A DNA stretch of 54,795 bases, taken from the NCBI GenBank assembly GCA_021776235.1, contig JAJFGG010000083.1, positions 1-54,795 on the forward strand, written 5' to 3'. This DNA comes from Alphaproteobacteria bacterium. GTDB taxonomy: Bacteria > Pseudomonadota > Alphaproteobacteria > GCA-2731375. Under the pieces are notes generated by a model, which was not told the origin of the DNA, searched no databases, and worked only from the letters and a program-made list of their open reading frames with translations. The translations under genes and the position numbers were made by a program. Of the stretch, positions 43,090 to 51,521 are shown piece by piece (position 1 is the first letter of the stretch; each line of letters opens with the position of its first letter).

Positions 43090-43929
43090 TCAATAGGGGA
43101 CCGTCCCCTTGAGCATGATCCGGTAAAGGTACCGGTTTTGCGTGTGAGCGTAGTCGCCATTGGCCTTATGCAGCAGACAACGATTATCCCACATCACCAG
43201 ATCGCCGGGCCGCCAACGGTGTCGATACTGATTTTTTTCCTGCGTCGCATGCGCTAGCAATCCTGCAAGCATTGTTGCCGCTTCATCTTCCGGCATACCG
43301 ACAATTTCTTCGATGCGGATGGGGTTGAGGTAGAGCGATTTGCGGCCGGATTCGGGATGCGTGCGGACAAGGGGATGGACGACGGATTTTGGCACCTTTT
43401 TTTGCTGCTCCGGCGTCAGGCCCATCAGCTTTCGCGTGCTGTGTTTGCTTTGATAGACATGCATGCCTTTAAGACCATCTATCTGCGCCTTCATCTCGTC
43501 CGGTAAATCCCCGTAAGCCCGCTGCATATTGACAAACTGCGTGTCGCCGCCGCTGTCCGGTAATTCGACCGCGAACAATATGGTCGCCTTCGGCGGCGCG
43601 GCATCATTGGAATGATCGGTGTGGTATCCCGCACCAGGAATATAGCGTTTGCCGTCGGCATAGTGGTCCTGGTTGGAGAGGTAGTGAATTTTCGGACATT
43701 CAGGCAGAGCGAAACGCGTGTTGTGCTGCTCGAATACATCACCAAATATCTGCACGGCATCGAGAAGTTTTGCCGCCGACAGATTTTGCTCACGAATTAC
43801 CAGCACAGAATATTCAAGGAACGCGCGGTTGAGTTCTTCGCGTGTCGGCGGATCTATCGGGCCCGACAGATCGACACCAAGAACTTCGGCCCCTGTATGT
43901 GCCGTTAGAGGCGATATACTAGGTTTCAT
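43090..43929 (-). CDS. TauD/TfdA-family Fe(II)/2-oxoglutarate dioxygenase
   Basis: 279 residues, the standard length. Iron ligands are His103 and Asp105 in GAGYHTDHSND and His254 in NRCLLHKANGDY. The Arg that binds 2-oxoglutarate lies in RYLYRIMLKG at the C-terminus. N-terminal ISPLTAHTGAEVLGVDLSGP is the usual family opening. Members oxidise taurine, phenoxyacetates, alkyl sulfates or related substrates. Although 227 bp upstream of the TRAP operon in the transcription direction, the pairing hints that the enzyme acts on the imported compound. Confidence 0.93.
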   Translation of the reverse strand: MKPSISPLTAHTGAEVLGVDLSGPIDPPTREELNRAFLEYSVLVIREQNLSAAKLLDAVQIFGDVFEQHNTRFALPECPKIHYLSNQDHYADGKRYIPGAGYHTDHSNDAAPPKATILFAVELPDSGGDTQFVNMQRAYGDLPDEMKAQIDGLKGMHVYQSKHSTRKLMGLTPEQQKKVPKSVVHPLVRTHPESGRKSLYLNPIRIEEIVGMPEDEAATMLAGLLAHATQEKNQYRHRWRPGDLVMWDNRCLLHKANGDYAHTQNRYLYRIMLKGTVPY

Positions 43930-44072
43930 TGATGGCGGCCTGTTTCCAATCCTTCCATGAAGACTATACCCAAGGGTTGAGGGCTGTCTAATGAGCCATG
44001 CCCGCCGCGGTCGGACGTTTCGCCACAGCCCGGGGACCGCAAACTTGGGATCAGGGCCAAGCTTTTCAAATT

Positions 44073-44103
44073 CTTACAGCGCGCCGTGGTGTCGAGTTTG
44101 CGG
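44073..44103. repeat. Interspersed 31-bp element, copy 1
   Basis: CTTACAGCGCGCCGTGGTGT plus GAGTTTGCGG recurs at 45111-45141 with three mismatches. On the minus strand this copy is in frame with an open stretch reading GLLAHRKLDTTARCKNLKSL, reminiscent of the C-terminal box of tyrosine recombinases (LLGHxxLxTTxxY) with the Tyr replaced by Cys. It follows the stop of the zinc-ribbon gene by a few bases. It is either a scrap of an integrase gene or a dispersed non-coding repeat. Confidence 0.5.
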
Positions 44104-44126
44104 TGAGCCAATAGCCCCGACATGCA

Positions 44127-44366
44127 CTAATCCAACTTCAATCCAAACGCGCCGATGGCATGCGCCGTTATTGCCCCGCAGTTGTCACATGCGACATGCA
44201 CGACGGGTACAGAGGCGCCATCAACCTCTACGCCGTCTCTAAAATTCTGCTGCAGTATAAATTTGGTGAAGCCATCGAGGACGCTGAAATTCATATGGTC
44301 GCACCGGTGGCAAGGTTTCGTCGCACCCTTCTGCCGCAACAGGAGTCCGACCCTCTTCGTATCCAT
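44127..44366 (-). CDS. Small zinc-ribbon protein of unknown function
   Basis: 79 residues. Two CxxC knuckles, PCHRCDHMNFSVLDGF near the N-terminus and VACDNCGAITAHAIGAFGL near the C-terminus, frame a short beta-rich segment (FILQQNFRDG). This pattern is shared by small conserved hypothetical proteins in alphaproteobacteria and phages that I cannot name more precisely. GAGGG seven bases upstream fixes the ATG at 44366; a TTG at 44387 is an alternative. It lies among decayed gene fragments. Confidence 0.7.
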   Translation of the reverse strand: MDTKRVGLLLRQKGATKPCHRCDHMNFSVLDGFTKFILQQNFRDGVEVDGASVPVVHVACDNCGAITAHAIGAFGLKLD

Positions 44367-44374
44367 TTGATGCC

Positions 44375-44590
44375 CTCGCCATTCCAAATTGTCCAGACCA
44401 CGGACACAAACTTCACCAGTCCGTCATCGCCCATGCTTTTGACGACTTCGCCACGGTGTATGGAAACACTGGGTTGGAGCAAATCCCGGCGAAGGTCTCA
44501 CGACGCTCCAAGCGTACCGGTTTCATCCTCGCCCATCAAATGAATCAAAATAGCCCCGACATCTTCAAGAAGACAAACTTTCAACGGTCT
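44375..44590 (-). pseudogene. Remnant of a class III adenylate cyclase domain
   Basis: Minus strand reading gives LMGEDETGTL (44510-44539), an in-frame TGA at 44498-44500, then DLRRDLLQPSVSIHRGEVV and KSMGDDGLVKFVSVV. This is the start of the class III cyclase domain of the CHD/TPR family (LMGEDExGTL, GxVVKxxGDGLLVEF). The frame ends in the zinc-ribbon gene and has no C-terminal half. The metal-binding Asp of GDG is kept. It is not related in subtype to the intact cyclase at 3277-6597. Confidence 0.75.
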
Positions 44591-44615
44591 CCCGGTGCAG
44601 GACAGAAACCTCGAC

Positions 44616-45059
44616 TCATAGCTTCCAGTTCACCCAGGCCCCCTGCCGGCCCTTGCGCTGGCTGCGTAGGATCAGGTCTTCGATGTCGTAGCCGTTGGCC
44701 TCGAGCCATTGCAAAGAGGGCCCCGGCCAGGCGACCGCCGGCAGGTCGACCCGGCCCTGGCGGTCGAGCCGCACCCCCTCGCGCCGCAGGCGCCGCTTCT
44801 GCTCCGGATCAGGGCCGCCTTGGCGCCGGATACTGATCTTGCCCTGGCTGTTGATTATTCGGTGCCAGGGCACATCGGAGCCCTCCGGCAACGTTGCCAT
44901 GGCGCGTCCCACCCGCCGGGCCGAATTGGCCCCGGCGACCAGGGCAACCTGACCATAGGTCGCCACCTGACCAGCCGGGATCTGCCGCGCCACCTGATGG
45001 ATGCGCGCCTCAAGCTCCCGTGCCGGCGTATTTGCCGCAGCCGCTCCCGACCTAGCCAT
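44616..45059 (-). CDS. Alkyltransferase-like protein (ATL), MGMT family without the active cysteine
   Basis: 147 residues. The MGMT C-terminal domain is clear: RQIPAGQVATYGQVALVAG, NSARRVGRAMATLPEG, then VPWHRIINSQGKIS. In MGMT the motif is PCHRV; here Trp replaces the alkyl-accepting Cys, the hallmark of ATL proteins, which bind O6-alkylguanine and flag it for nucleotide excision repair. The C-terminal extension of about 45 residues resembles longer bacterial ATLs. ATG at 45059 has AGG six bases upstream; the ATG at 45083 is an alternative that directly abuts the preceding stop. Confidence 0.9.
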   Translation of the reverse strand: MARSGAAAANTPARELEARIHQVARQIPAGQVATYGQVALVAGANSARRVGRAMATLPEGSDVPWHRIINSQGKISIRRQGGPDPEQKRRLRREGVRLDRQGRVDLPAVAWPGPSLQWLEANGYDIEDLILRSQRKGRQGAWVNWKL

Positions 45060-45110
45060 ATGGGACCTAAAGCCCTTTTTCATTCATTGCACGGTCAAGC
45101 CTTTCATTGT

Positions 45111-45141
45111 CTTACAGCGCGCCGTAGTGTTGATTTTGCGG
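45111..45141. repeat. Interspersed 31-bp element, copy 2
   Basis: Second copy of the element at 44073-44103. On the minus strand it lies inside a 21-codon frame (45084-45149) reading RKINTTARCKTMKGLTV. That frame starts directly after the carboxylase stop and ends directly before an ATL start codon. Whether this mini-frame is translated cannot be told. Confidence 0.5.
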
Positions 45142-45149
45142 ACCGCCAT

Positions 45150-48100
45150 TCAAGGTCTGAATTGTAGTGCGCGCGGTGCAAGGCGAGCCGGCTGTGAGAC
45201 GATCTGATATGCGGTTTCGACCCATTCGCACACCAGCTGGCGGGTATCCCTGGGGTCGATCATTTCTTCGATCTGGAATTTGTTGAGGGGGCCAACGGGT
45301 CCGCGCGCGCTTTCGATGCGGGCGTTGATTTCCGCACGTAACGCAATAGGGTCTTCGGCCTCCGCCAATTGCCGCTTGTAGGCGGCTTCGATACCGCCCT
45401 CGGGCGGAATGCCGCCGGTATCCGCCGCCGGCCATGCGACCCGGACACACGGCCTTGCCCGGGGTGTCGCATAGTTGTTGCCGGCCACACCAAAGCTGCG
45501 CCTGGCGATGACCGTAAATATGGGCACCTGGATTTGCGCGAATGCCACCATCCATTCACCGCCCTTGCGAATGGTGCCGGCGATTTCGTGTTCGAGGCCA
45601 ACCGCAAAGCCCGGGTTGTCGACCAGATTCAGAAGTGGGATGTGGAAAACGTCGCAGAGGTCAATATGGCGTTTCAGCTTGTCGCAGCCATCTGCCGTCA
45701 AGGCGCCGCCGTTGACATGCCGGCTGTCCGAGGCGATCACGCCGAGGGGATGTCCGTTGAAGCGGACAAAGCCTGTGATCTGATCCGTGCCCCACAGAGA
45801 GCCGATTTCAAAGAACGAGTCCCGATCGGCCATTAACCGGATGACCTTGCGCATGTCGAAGGTGGCGGTGCGGCTGCGCGGGATCAGCGTGAACAGCTCT
45901 TCTTCCCGCCGGTCTGCTGGATCGTCTGGGTTCGGCGGCAGCACCGCAGGCGCCTCATAGGCGCTCGAAGGCAGGTAGGAGAGAAACCGCCGGGTCTGGG
46001 CCGCGGCATCTTCCTCGCTCTCCGCCAGATTATCGACGGAACCGTTGGTGCAGTGGATGCGCCAGTCACCCAGTTCTTCCTTGCTGATATCGTAGCCCAT
46101 GGCATGACTGACAACGGGCGGGCCGGCGACGAACAACTGCGAGATATCGCGCACCATGACCGAAAAATGCCCGAGTACCGCTTTCGCCGCGCCGATACCC
46201 ACGACGCTGCCCAACAGCATGTTGACCACGGGGACCGTAAACAGCTGTTCGGTGTAGAGCCCGCTGCCCAGTTCGCCGGGCAGGAACGAACCGCCGCCGC
46301 CGGTAACCCTTGGCCGGCCGGCTTTGATGGCGCCGGCGCTTTCCTTGGCGTCGCTGTCGCCGGATTGCTGCTGTTGCGGCACCATGGTGGCGACACTGCC
46401 GCCGCCGGATGAGCCGTCAAGCAACCTGATCGACGGCGCCAGCATCTCCAGGGAAAGGCCGTCCAGATGACGGCTTTTGGAACCGATGGCGCCATCCGCA
46501 TGCCCGCCCCGCGAGGTGAAGTCATCGGCGCAGACAATAGCCGTGCGCCCGGCGATCTTGCCCCAGCCGCCGACGTGATTGGCGGGGGTAAAAGCAGCGA
46601 CGTTGCCATCCTCGTCGTAGGTCGCGAAGCCCGCCAGGCTGCCCACCTCGCGAAACGAGTCCTTGTCCAACAGCAAGGCGATCCGCTCCCGGCAGGTCAA
46701 TTTATCCCGGTTTCGCTGTCTGACCACGCCCGGATCATCGGAACCGGGCGCCAGGCGGGCATGTGCGAATTCCTGCAGGGTTTCGACTTCCTCCAGCATC
46801 GGCGTCCAGGTCTCGTTAACGTCTTGTTCGGCCAGATCCCGCTCCGCATCGCCCACATCCGGCGTGATCCCGGCAACCACCTGGCCCGCGGTGACATTGT
46901 CGCCTTCGCGGACCGATTGGACCGCGGTGATGGTGCCCGAGCACGGGGCGGCGACGGCGGCCTCCATCTTCATGGCGCTGATCACGAGCAGGGTATCGCC
47001 GGCCTTGACGCGGCTGCCCTCGACAAGGGATATTTCCAGAATGCTGCCGGCCATGGGGCATTCCAGCCCTGTCGCGTTGTCGGCGATGTCCAATGGCGGC
47101 AGGTTGGATTCAAACTGCGCGCTGCCTCGCCCGCCGCCGGGTGCCATAAGAGTGGCCGCCTGTTGCGCCAGAAAACTGACCGCTTCCGCCGCCGGCTGCT
47201 GCGGCGCCAAATTCGACAGTTCCGGATACTCCGCCATCAGCGAGGTTCTGGCATCGCCGTGCCGTACCTCCGGCTTCTCCAGAATGGCTCGCAACTGCGC
47301 CAGATTTGTCGGCAATCCACCGATATGGAATTCATCCAGGGCGGCAAGTGCGCGTTCCACGGCCGCCCCCAGGGTGCCGCCGGAACTGGAGGTGCATATT
47401 AGTTTCGCCAGCAGCGGATCAAACTGGCTTGGCGGTGTGTAGCCCAGATAGCCGCAGCCGTCGACGCGGATACCGGGGCCCGATGGCTCCTTATAACCCG
47501 AAATGGTGCCGGCGCCCTGGGCGACGACCCGGGTCTGAACCGCATAGCCCCTGGGCGCGCCGATCGCCGTTTGATCCCCAATGCCCAACGCGTCCAACGA
47601 CGCGCCGCCCGCGATGCGGAATTGCGCTTCCACCAGGTCGATGCCAGTGACCTGCTCCGTCACCGTGTGTTCCACCTGGATGCGTGGATTACACTCAATG
47701 AAATAGTAATCCCCGCTCTCCGGCGCCACCAGGAACTCGACCGTGCCGGCGTTGACGTAATCCGCCGCCTTGGCCAGCTCGATCGCGGCATCAAGCATGT
47801 TTTGTCTGAGTGCTGGATCAAGGCCCGCGGCGGGGGCGATCTCGACGACTTTCTGATTGCGGATCTGCACCGAGCAGTCCCGTTCATGTAAATGGACGGT
47901 CTGACCTTTGGTATCGGCCAGGATCTGCACTTCGATATGGCGCGGCCGTTCTATGAGCTTTTCGATGAAGATGGAACCATCGCCAAAGGCGGCCGCCGCT
48001 TCGCTCTGGCAGCGCTCGAAGGCTTCGCTCAACTCATCTTCACTTCGTACAGCGCGCATGCCCCGGCCGCCGCCCCCCGCGGCGGCTTTCAGCATGACCG

Positions 48101-48575
48101 GATAGCCGATGCCGTGGGCAATCTCGCGCGCTTCGCCGCTGGACCCAAGGGCGCCGGTGCTGCCCGCGATAACGGGAATGCCGCAGGACTGCGCCAGCGC
48201 CCGTGCCGTGACCTTGTCGCCGAACAACTGCAGTGCCGATGGGGACGGCCCGATGAATGCGATGCCCTCGGCCGCGCACATGGCCGCGAAATTGGCATTT
48301 TCGGACAGGAAGCCATAGCCGGGATGAATGCAATCGCAGTGCATTTCCTTGGCCGTCTTGATGATCGCGGCACCATCCAGATAGGCGGCGACAGGATCCT
48401 GTTGGTCACCGTCCCCGATGGCACGTGTATGGGTTGTTAACCGGGTGTGCAGCGACAACGCATCCACCGGCGCATGGACCGAGACGGATTCAAGGCCCAA
48501 CGCCTTGGCGGCCTTTGCAATACGGATGGCGATTTCGCCGCGGTTGGCGATCAGGACTCGGGTTTGCAGGCTCAT
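45150..48575 (-). CDS. Single-chain acyl-CoA carboxylase (BC, BCCP and CT on one polypeptide)
   Basis: 1141 residues. The biotin carboxylase part (1-450) shows VLIANRGEIAIRIAKAAKAL, ATP-grasp KAAAGGGGRGMRAV and FIECNPRIQVEHTVTEQVTG. The biotinyl domain (about 500-575) has VISAMKMEAAVAAP with Lys536 as the biotin attachment site. The carboxyltransferase part (about 600-1125) shows two crotonase-like halves with DDFTSRGGHADGAIG and LVDNPGFAVGLEHEIAGTIR. This is the architecture of long-chain/multisubstrate acyl-CoA carboxylases, known from mycobacteria and some alphaproteobacteria. It carboxylates acyl-CoA in one hexameric machine. AAGGAACAAC precedes the ATG. Substrate chain length is not readable by eye. 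Confidence 0.94.
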   Translation of the reverse strand: MSLQTRVLIANRGEIAIRIAKAAKALGLESVSVHAPVDALSLHTRLTTHTRAIGDGDQQDPVAAYLDGAAIIKTAKEMHCDCIHPGYGFLSENANFAAMCAAEGIAFIGPSPSALQLFGDKVTARALAQSCGIPVIAGSTGALGSSGEAREIAHGIGYPVMLKAAAGGGGRGMRAVRSEDELSEAFERCQSEAAAAFGDGSIFIEKLIERPRHIEVQILADTKGQTVHLHERDCSVQIRNQKVVEIAPAAGLDPALRQNMLDAAIELAKAADYVNAGTVEFLVAPESGDYYFIECNPRIQVEHTVTEQVTGIDLVEAQFRIAGGASLDALGIGDQTAIGAPRGYAVQTRVVAQGAGTISGYKEPSGPGIRVDGCGYLGYTPPSQFDPLLAKLICTSSSGGTLGAAVERALAALDEFHIGGLPTNLAQLRAILEKPEVRHGDARTSLMAEYPELSNLAPQQPAAEAVSFLAQQAATLMAPGGGRGSAQFESNLPPLDIADNATGLECPMAGSILEISLVEGSRVKAGDTLLVISAMKMEAAVAAPCSGTITAVQSVREGDNVTAGQVVAGITPDVGDAERDLAEQDVNETWTPMLEEVETLQEFAHARLAPGSDDPGVVRQRNRDKLTCRERIALLLDKDSFREVGSLAGFATYDEDGNVAAFTPANHVGGWGKIAGRTAIVCADDFTSRGGHADGAIGSKSRHLDGLSLEMLAPSIRLLDGSSGGGSVATMVPQQQQSGDSDAKESAGAIKAGRPRVTGGGGSFLPGELGSGLYTEQLFTVPVVNMLLGSVVGIGAAKAVLGHFSVMVRDISQLFVAGPPVVSHAMGYDISKEELGDWRIHCTNGSVDNLAESEEDAAAQTRRFLSYLPSSAYEAPAVLPPNPDDPADRREEELFTLIPRSRTATFDMRKVIRLMADRDSFFEIGSLWGTDQITGFVRFNGHPLGVIASDSRHVNGGALTADGCDKLKRHIDLCDVFHIPLLNLVDNPGFAVGLEHEIAGTIRKGGEWMVAFAQIQVPIFTVIARRSFGVAGNNYATPRARPCVRVAWPAADTGGIPPEGGIEAAYKRQLAEAEDPIALRAEINARIESARGPVGPLNKFQIEEMIDPRDTRQLVCEWVETAYQIVSQPARLAPRALQFRP

Positions 48576-48810
48576 GTTGTTCCTTTCAAAAATTTGTCAC
48601 CGCACGTTGCTGTGTGAAGATGTCAGGGCCATGTCCGATTATCCGCCGGCTGCAGGCATTGAATCAGAAGGTTTTCATTTCCGGGTTCGACTCTAAGCAG
48701 GAATTTCAATGATACCAAGCTCCCGGGCAACAGCAGCGTGTCATGTTTGCCGGGCTGAAAATCGGCTCCCTCAGCTCGGATGAAACACCTGGCTCACATG
48801 CCCTCGGCGG
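48576..48810. other. Intergenic stretch, no gene seen
   Basis: Region between the carboxylase start and the cyclase fragment at 48811. No open frame with a ribosome site or recognisable motif. It must contain the carboxylase promoter, but no clear consensus boxes are visible. Confidence 0.5.
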
Positions 48811-48897
48811 TCATGCTTCAGGCAATCCGGCCTTGTGCAGGCCATCGACATTTTGTTCGAAATTTTCGGGGTTTTTGTAGAGTAGGACCTCGCGCCA
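48811..48897 (-). pseudogene. C-terminal scrap of an adenylate cyclase/TPR protein
   Basis: A 28-codon minus-strand stretch ending in TGA (48811-48813) reads EVLLYKNPENFEQNVDGLHK then AGLPEA. This matches the typical extreme C-terminus of class III cyclase/TPR proteins (xxPxxxExxxDGLRKAGLPE). No further homology is visible upstream, where the methyltransferase gene ends nine bases away. It does not join with the cyclase scrap at 44375-44590, whose order is opposite to that of one split gene. Confidence 0.6.
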
Positions 48898-48905
48898 AGC
48901 GTCGG

Positions 48906-49682
48906 CTAGCCAAATTTTTGAGCTACATACATGCCATAGCCATAATAGGATTTATGCTTCTTATAGAGTGCAATTTCTTTTTTTTCAGACTCGACGATGG
49001 TGGTCGCCCTCTCGTCATTTTTCTGTCTTGCGACAAAGTCGGGAAAGCTGTCCTGCAGGGGTCGATAGTAATTCACTAACCAACAATTCTCTGGCAACAC
49101 AAAGTATCCGATCGGTGAGTATCCGCCGGCTTCAAGAACCTTGAGTTTTTCAGAAGCGGTGGCAATTTCCGGATACTGGGCCTCCCAATATTGTTGTAAC
49201 TTGGGCGGGCGAGTGTTTGTCAGCCATGTAATCTCGGATACCACCAGAAATCCGCCCGGCTTCAGAAAGCGCCTCCACTCATTTACCCCTTTTTCAAAGC
49301 CCATGTTGTAAATGGCGCCCTCTGACCAAAAAACGTCATATTCCTCTTCGGCAAAGGGCAGTTGCTCCATTGAACATACAAGTGGTTCTATTCTCTCAGA
49401 TAAGCCTTCCGTTTCGGCGTTGTCTTTCAGGACTTCGATGAAATCCGGCAAAAAATCCACGGCGGTAATTTCAGCATTCAAGGAACGCGCGAGTTGCAGC
49501 GTCGAAGCCCCGGTTCCACAGCCGATGTCGGCGATCCGAAGCGGCCCTGACTTCTGGAGATTCGCCAGAGCCATGGCTTTACCCGTCTCAACTTCCCCAC
49601 CGGGACCTTGACGCTTCTGTCGTTTATGCAGGTCAACCAATAGAGCCAAGTAGCTGTCGTCCATTCCAAATGCCTTCATCAT
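48906..49682 (-). CDS. Class I SAM-dependent methyltransferase
   Basis: 258 residues. The SAM-binding motif I is RIADIGCGTGASTLQLARSL at about residues 49-68, with acid ITAVDFLPDFIEVL. Motif II/III regions are DVFWSEGAIYNMGFEKGVNE and FLKPGGFLVVSEITWL. This is methyltransferase type 11 with a C-terminal cap (YWEAQYPEIATASEKLKVLE onward). The substrate is unknown. The start is ATG ATG at 49682 without a strong ribosome site. It stands alone with 254 bp empty on its upstream side. Confidence 0.9.
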   Translation of the reverse strand: MMKAFGMDDSYLALLVDLHKRQKRQGPGGEVETGKAMALANLQKSGPLRIADIGCGTGASTLQLARSLNAEITAVDFLPDFIEVLKDNAETEGLSERIEPLVCSMEQLPFAEEEYDVFWSEGAIYNMGFEKGVNEWRRFLKPGGFLVVSEITWLTNTRPPKLQQYWEAQYPEIATASEKLKVLEAGGYSPIGYFVLPENCWLVNYYRPLQDSFPDFVARQKNDERATTIVESEKKEIALYKKHKSYYGYGMYVAQKFG

Positions 49683-49936
49683 CTTGACAGAGAGAGGTAA
49701 TCGGAGAGCGGAGCATACGTCAAAGGTTACTTCGGCAGCATCGATTGGGAGCTGTCGGTCAATGCTTGGAGTCCGGGTTTGGCTTGATTTGAGCTTGAGC
49801 CGGAATGACGCCTATTTCCGCATTGCCCCCGATATCGAGCCAATTCAGTCTGATTGAAACCTGCGTGGAGGCTTCGAAATGGCTCTACCTTGTGCAATTA
49901 TTCTCCCGTCAGGCTTATGCTGCATCGATTACGCAA

Positions 49937-51472
49937 TCACCCTTGTGTCGCTATTTCGTCCAATAACAGGTGGCGAAGAATTTTACCGGCCGCGTTGAGC
50001 GGCATTTCATCGACAAAGTAAATCTTTTCGGGGCACCGGTAGCTGGCCAGCTGGCGCTTGCAGTGCGCGATGATTGCCTCGGCCTCGGCGTCGCCATTTT
50101 CACGTGTCACCACCGCCACGACGATCTCGCCCCAAGTCTCGTCCGGCAGCCCAAGAATGACCGCGTCGCGTACCCCGGGGGCCTGCAACAGAACCGGCTC
50201 CACCTCCGAGGGATATACATTCTCTCCGCCCCGGATGATCATGTGCTTCTTGCGTCCGGCGAGGTAGACATATCCATCGGCGTCCCGGCGGCCGAGATCG
50301 CCGGTGTAGATCCAGCCATCCTTCAATGTTGCCGCCGTCTCGTCGGGCAGGTTCCAATAGCCGGACATGGCGGTGCCGGCGCGGGTAACGATCTCGCCAA
50401 TCTCGCCGTGGGCCACCGGTTCGCCGGCATCATCGCAAATCGCAAGATCGACGCCGGCGCTGGGCAAACCAATGGATTCGAGTCGGCCCGGCGCGATGCC
50501 GGCGAGCGCTTTGTGGTGATCCTCCGGCGTCAGAACGGTCTGCGGCAGATCCTCGGTTTGGCCAAGAAACTGAACCAGATCGCCCTGGTAGACGGACATC
50601 AGCCGCCGCAACAGCGGCAGGCTCATGGGCGCCGCCGTGTACATGATCAATCGCAAGCCGGCGAAAACGTCCGGCGTGAAGTCGCCCCTTGCCAGGGCCA
50701 TGCTCAAAATCGTCGGTACTGTGTTGATGAAGGTGACTTTGTGCTCCCGGACCGCAGCCATCGTGGTTTCATATTCGAACTGTGGCAGGATCAGCTGCGC
50801 CGCCCCCCGTTGCAGCGCCGCCAGGCTGAGCATCAGGCATGAGATGTGGAACATCGGTGTCGTCATGTGCATGACGTCATCCGGCCCCAGCCGCAGGTCG
50901 TACATGAGCTTGAAGGCGCGCAGGCTGGCAGTGAACTGATCGATCACAGCGCCTTTGGGCCGGCCGGTCGTGCCGGAGGTGTAACAGATGGCGAGGGGCG
51001 TCGCCGGGTCCCGGTCGGTCAGCCGGACCAGGCCGTCCGCAGCCTTTCCCGGCAGGCCGATCTGCGTTGCGTCATCGATCGCGCGCCAGCCAAGCGCCAA
51101 AGGTGAAGCCAGTTCCCTGGCCTCCGCCCCGTAGCGGGAATTGGCGAGCAGCAATCGCGCACCCGAATCCTCTAGCTGGAAGCGATTTTCGGTGACCCGT
51201 TGGCGGTAATTCAATGGCACCGCGATCGCCCCCAGAACGCCAAGCGCACACAGGATTTCGAGGAAGTTCAGGCTGTTGACATCAAGAATTGCCACTCTGT
51301 CGCCCGGCACGATGCCGAGGGCGTCCAGATGCCCGGCGATTGATGCCACATCCGCGGCGAACTGCCGGAAGCTGACCGTGCGTTCAGGCGTGATTGCACA
51401 GGTCTTCTCGCCAAAGGCATTGGCTGCCGCCTGCACCAGTGCCGGGATGCTGTAGGCCGCAAGATTATCCAT
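49937..51472 (-). CDS. Acyl-CoA synthetase (AMP-binding enzyme)
   Basis: 511 residues. ANL-superfamily motifs: the P-loop LAICYTSGTTGRPKGAVIDQ, core A4-A5 around MHMTTPMFHISCLMLSLAAL and VQFLGQTEDLPQTVL, the A7 motif GWIYTGDLGRRDADGYVYLA, A8 hinge RKKHMIIRGGENVYPSEVEP, and the catalytic Lys in LNAAGKILRHLL near the C-terminus. It activates a carboxylic acid to its CoA ester with ATP. GGAGCAGCG lies before the ATG. The next gene upstream is an enoyl-CoA hydratase, 49 bp away, so the pair probably serves one beta-oxidation-like route. Confidence 0.95.
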   Translation of the reverse strand: MDNLAAYSIPALVQAAANAFGEKTCAITPERTVSFRQFAADVASIAGHLDALGIVPGDRVAILDVNSLNFLEILCALGVLGAIAVPLNYRQRVTENRFQLEDSGARLLLANSRYGAEARELASPLALGWRAIDDATQIGLPGKAADGLVRLTDRDPATPLAICYTSGTTGRPKGAVIDQFTASLRAFKLMYDLRLGPDDVMHMTTPMFHISCLMLSLAALQRGAAQLILPQFEYETTMAAVREHKVTFINTVPTILSMALARGDFTPDVFAGLRLIMYTAAPMSLPLLRRLMSVYQGDLVQFLGQTEDLPQTVLTPEDHHKALAGIAPGRLESIGLPSAGVDLAICDDAGEPVAHGEIGEIVTRAGTAMSGYWNLPDETAATLKDGWIYTGDLGRRDADGYVYLAGRKKHMIIRGGENVYPSEVEPVLLQAPGVRDAVILGLPDETWGEIVVAVVTRENGDAEAEAIIAHCKRQLASYRCPEKIYFVDEMPLNAAGKILRHLLLDEIATQG

Positions 51473-51521
51473 CGCTGCTCCGCTCGTTCCGCCAGCCCCG
51501 ATACATTAGCCCGGAAGTGCT

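Noticed and set aside
46467-47402. 311-codon plus-strand open frame
   Set aside because: Antisense to the acyl-CoA carboxylase; no recognisable domain.
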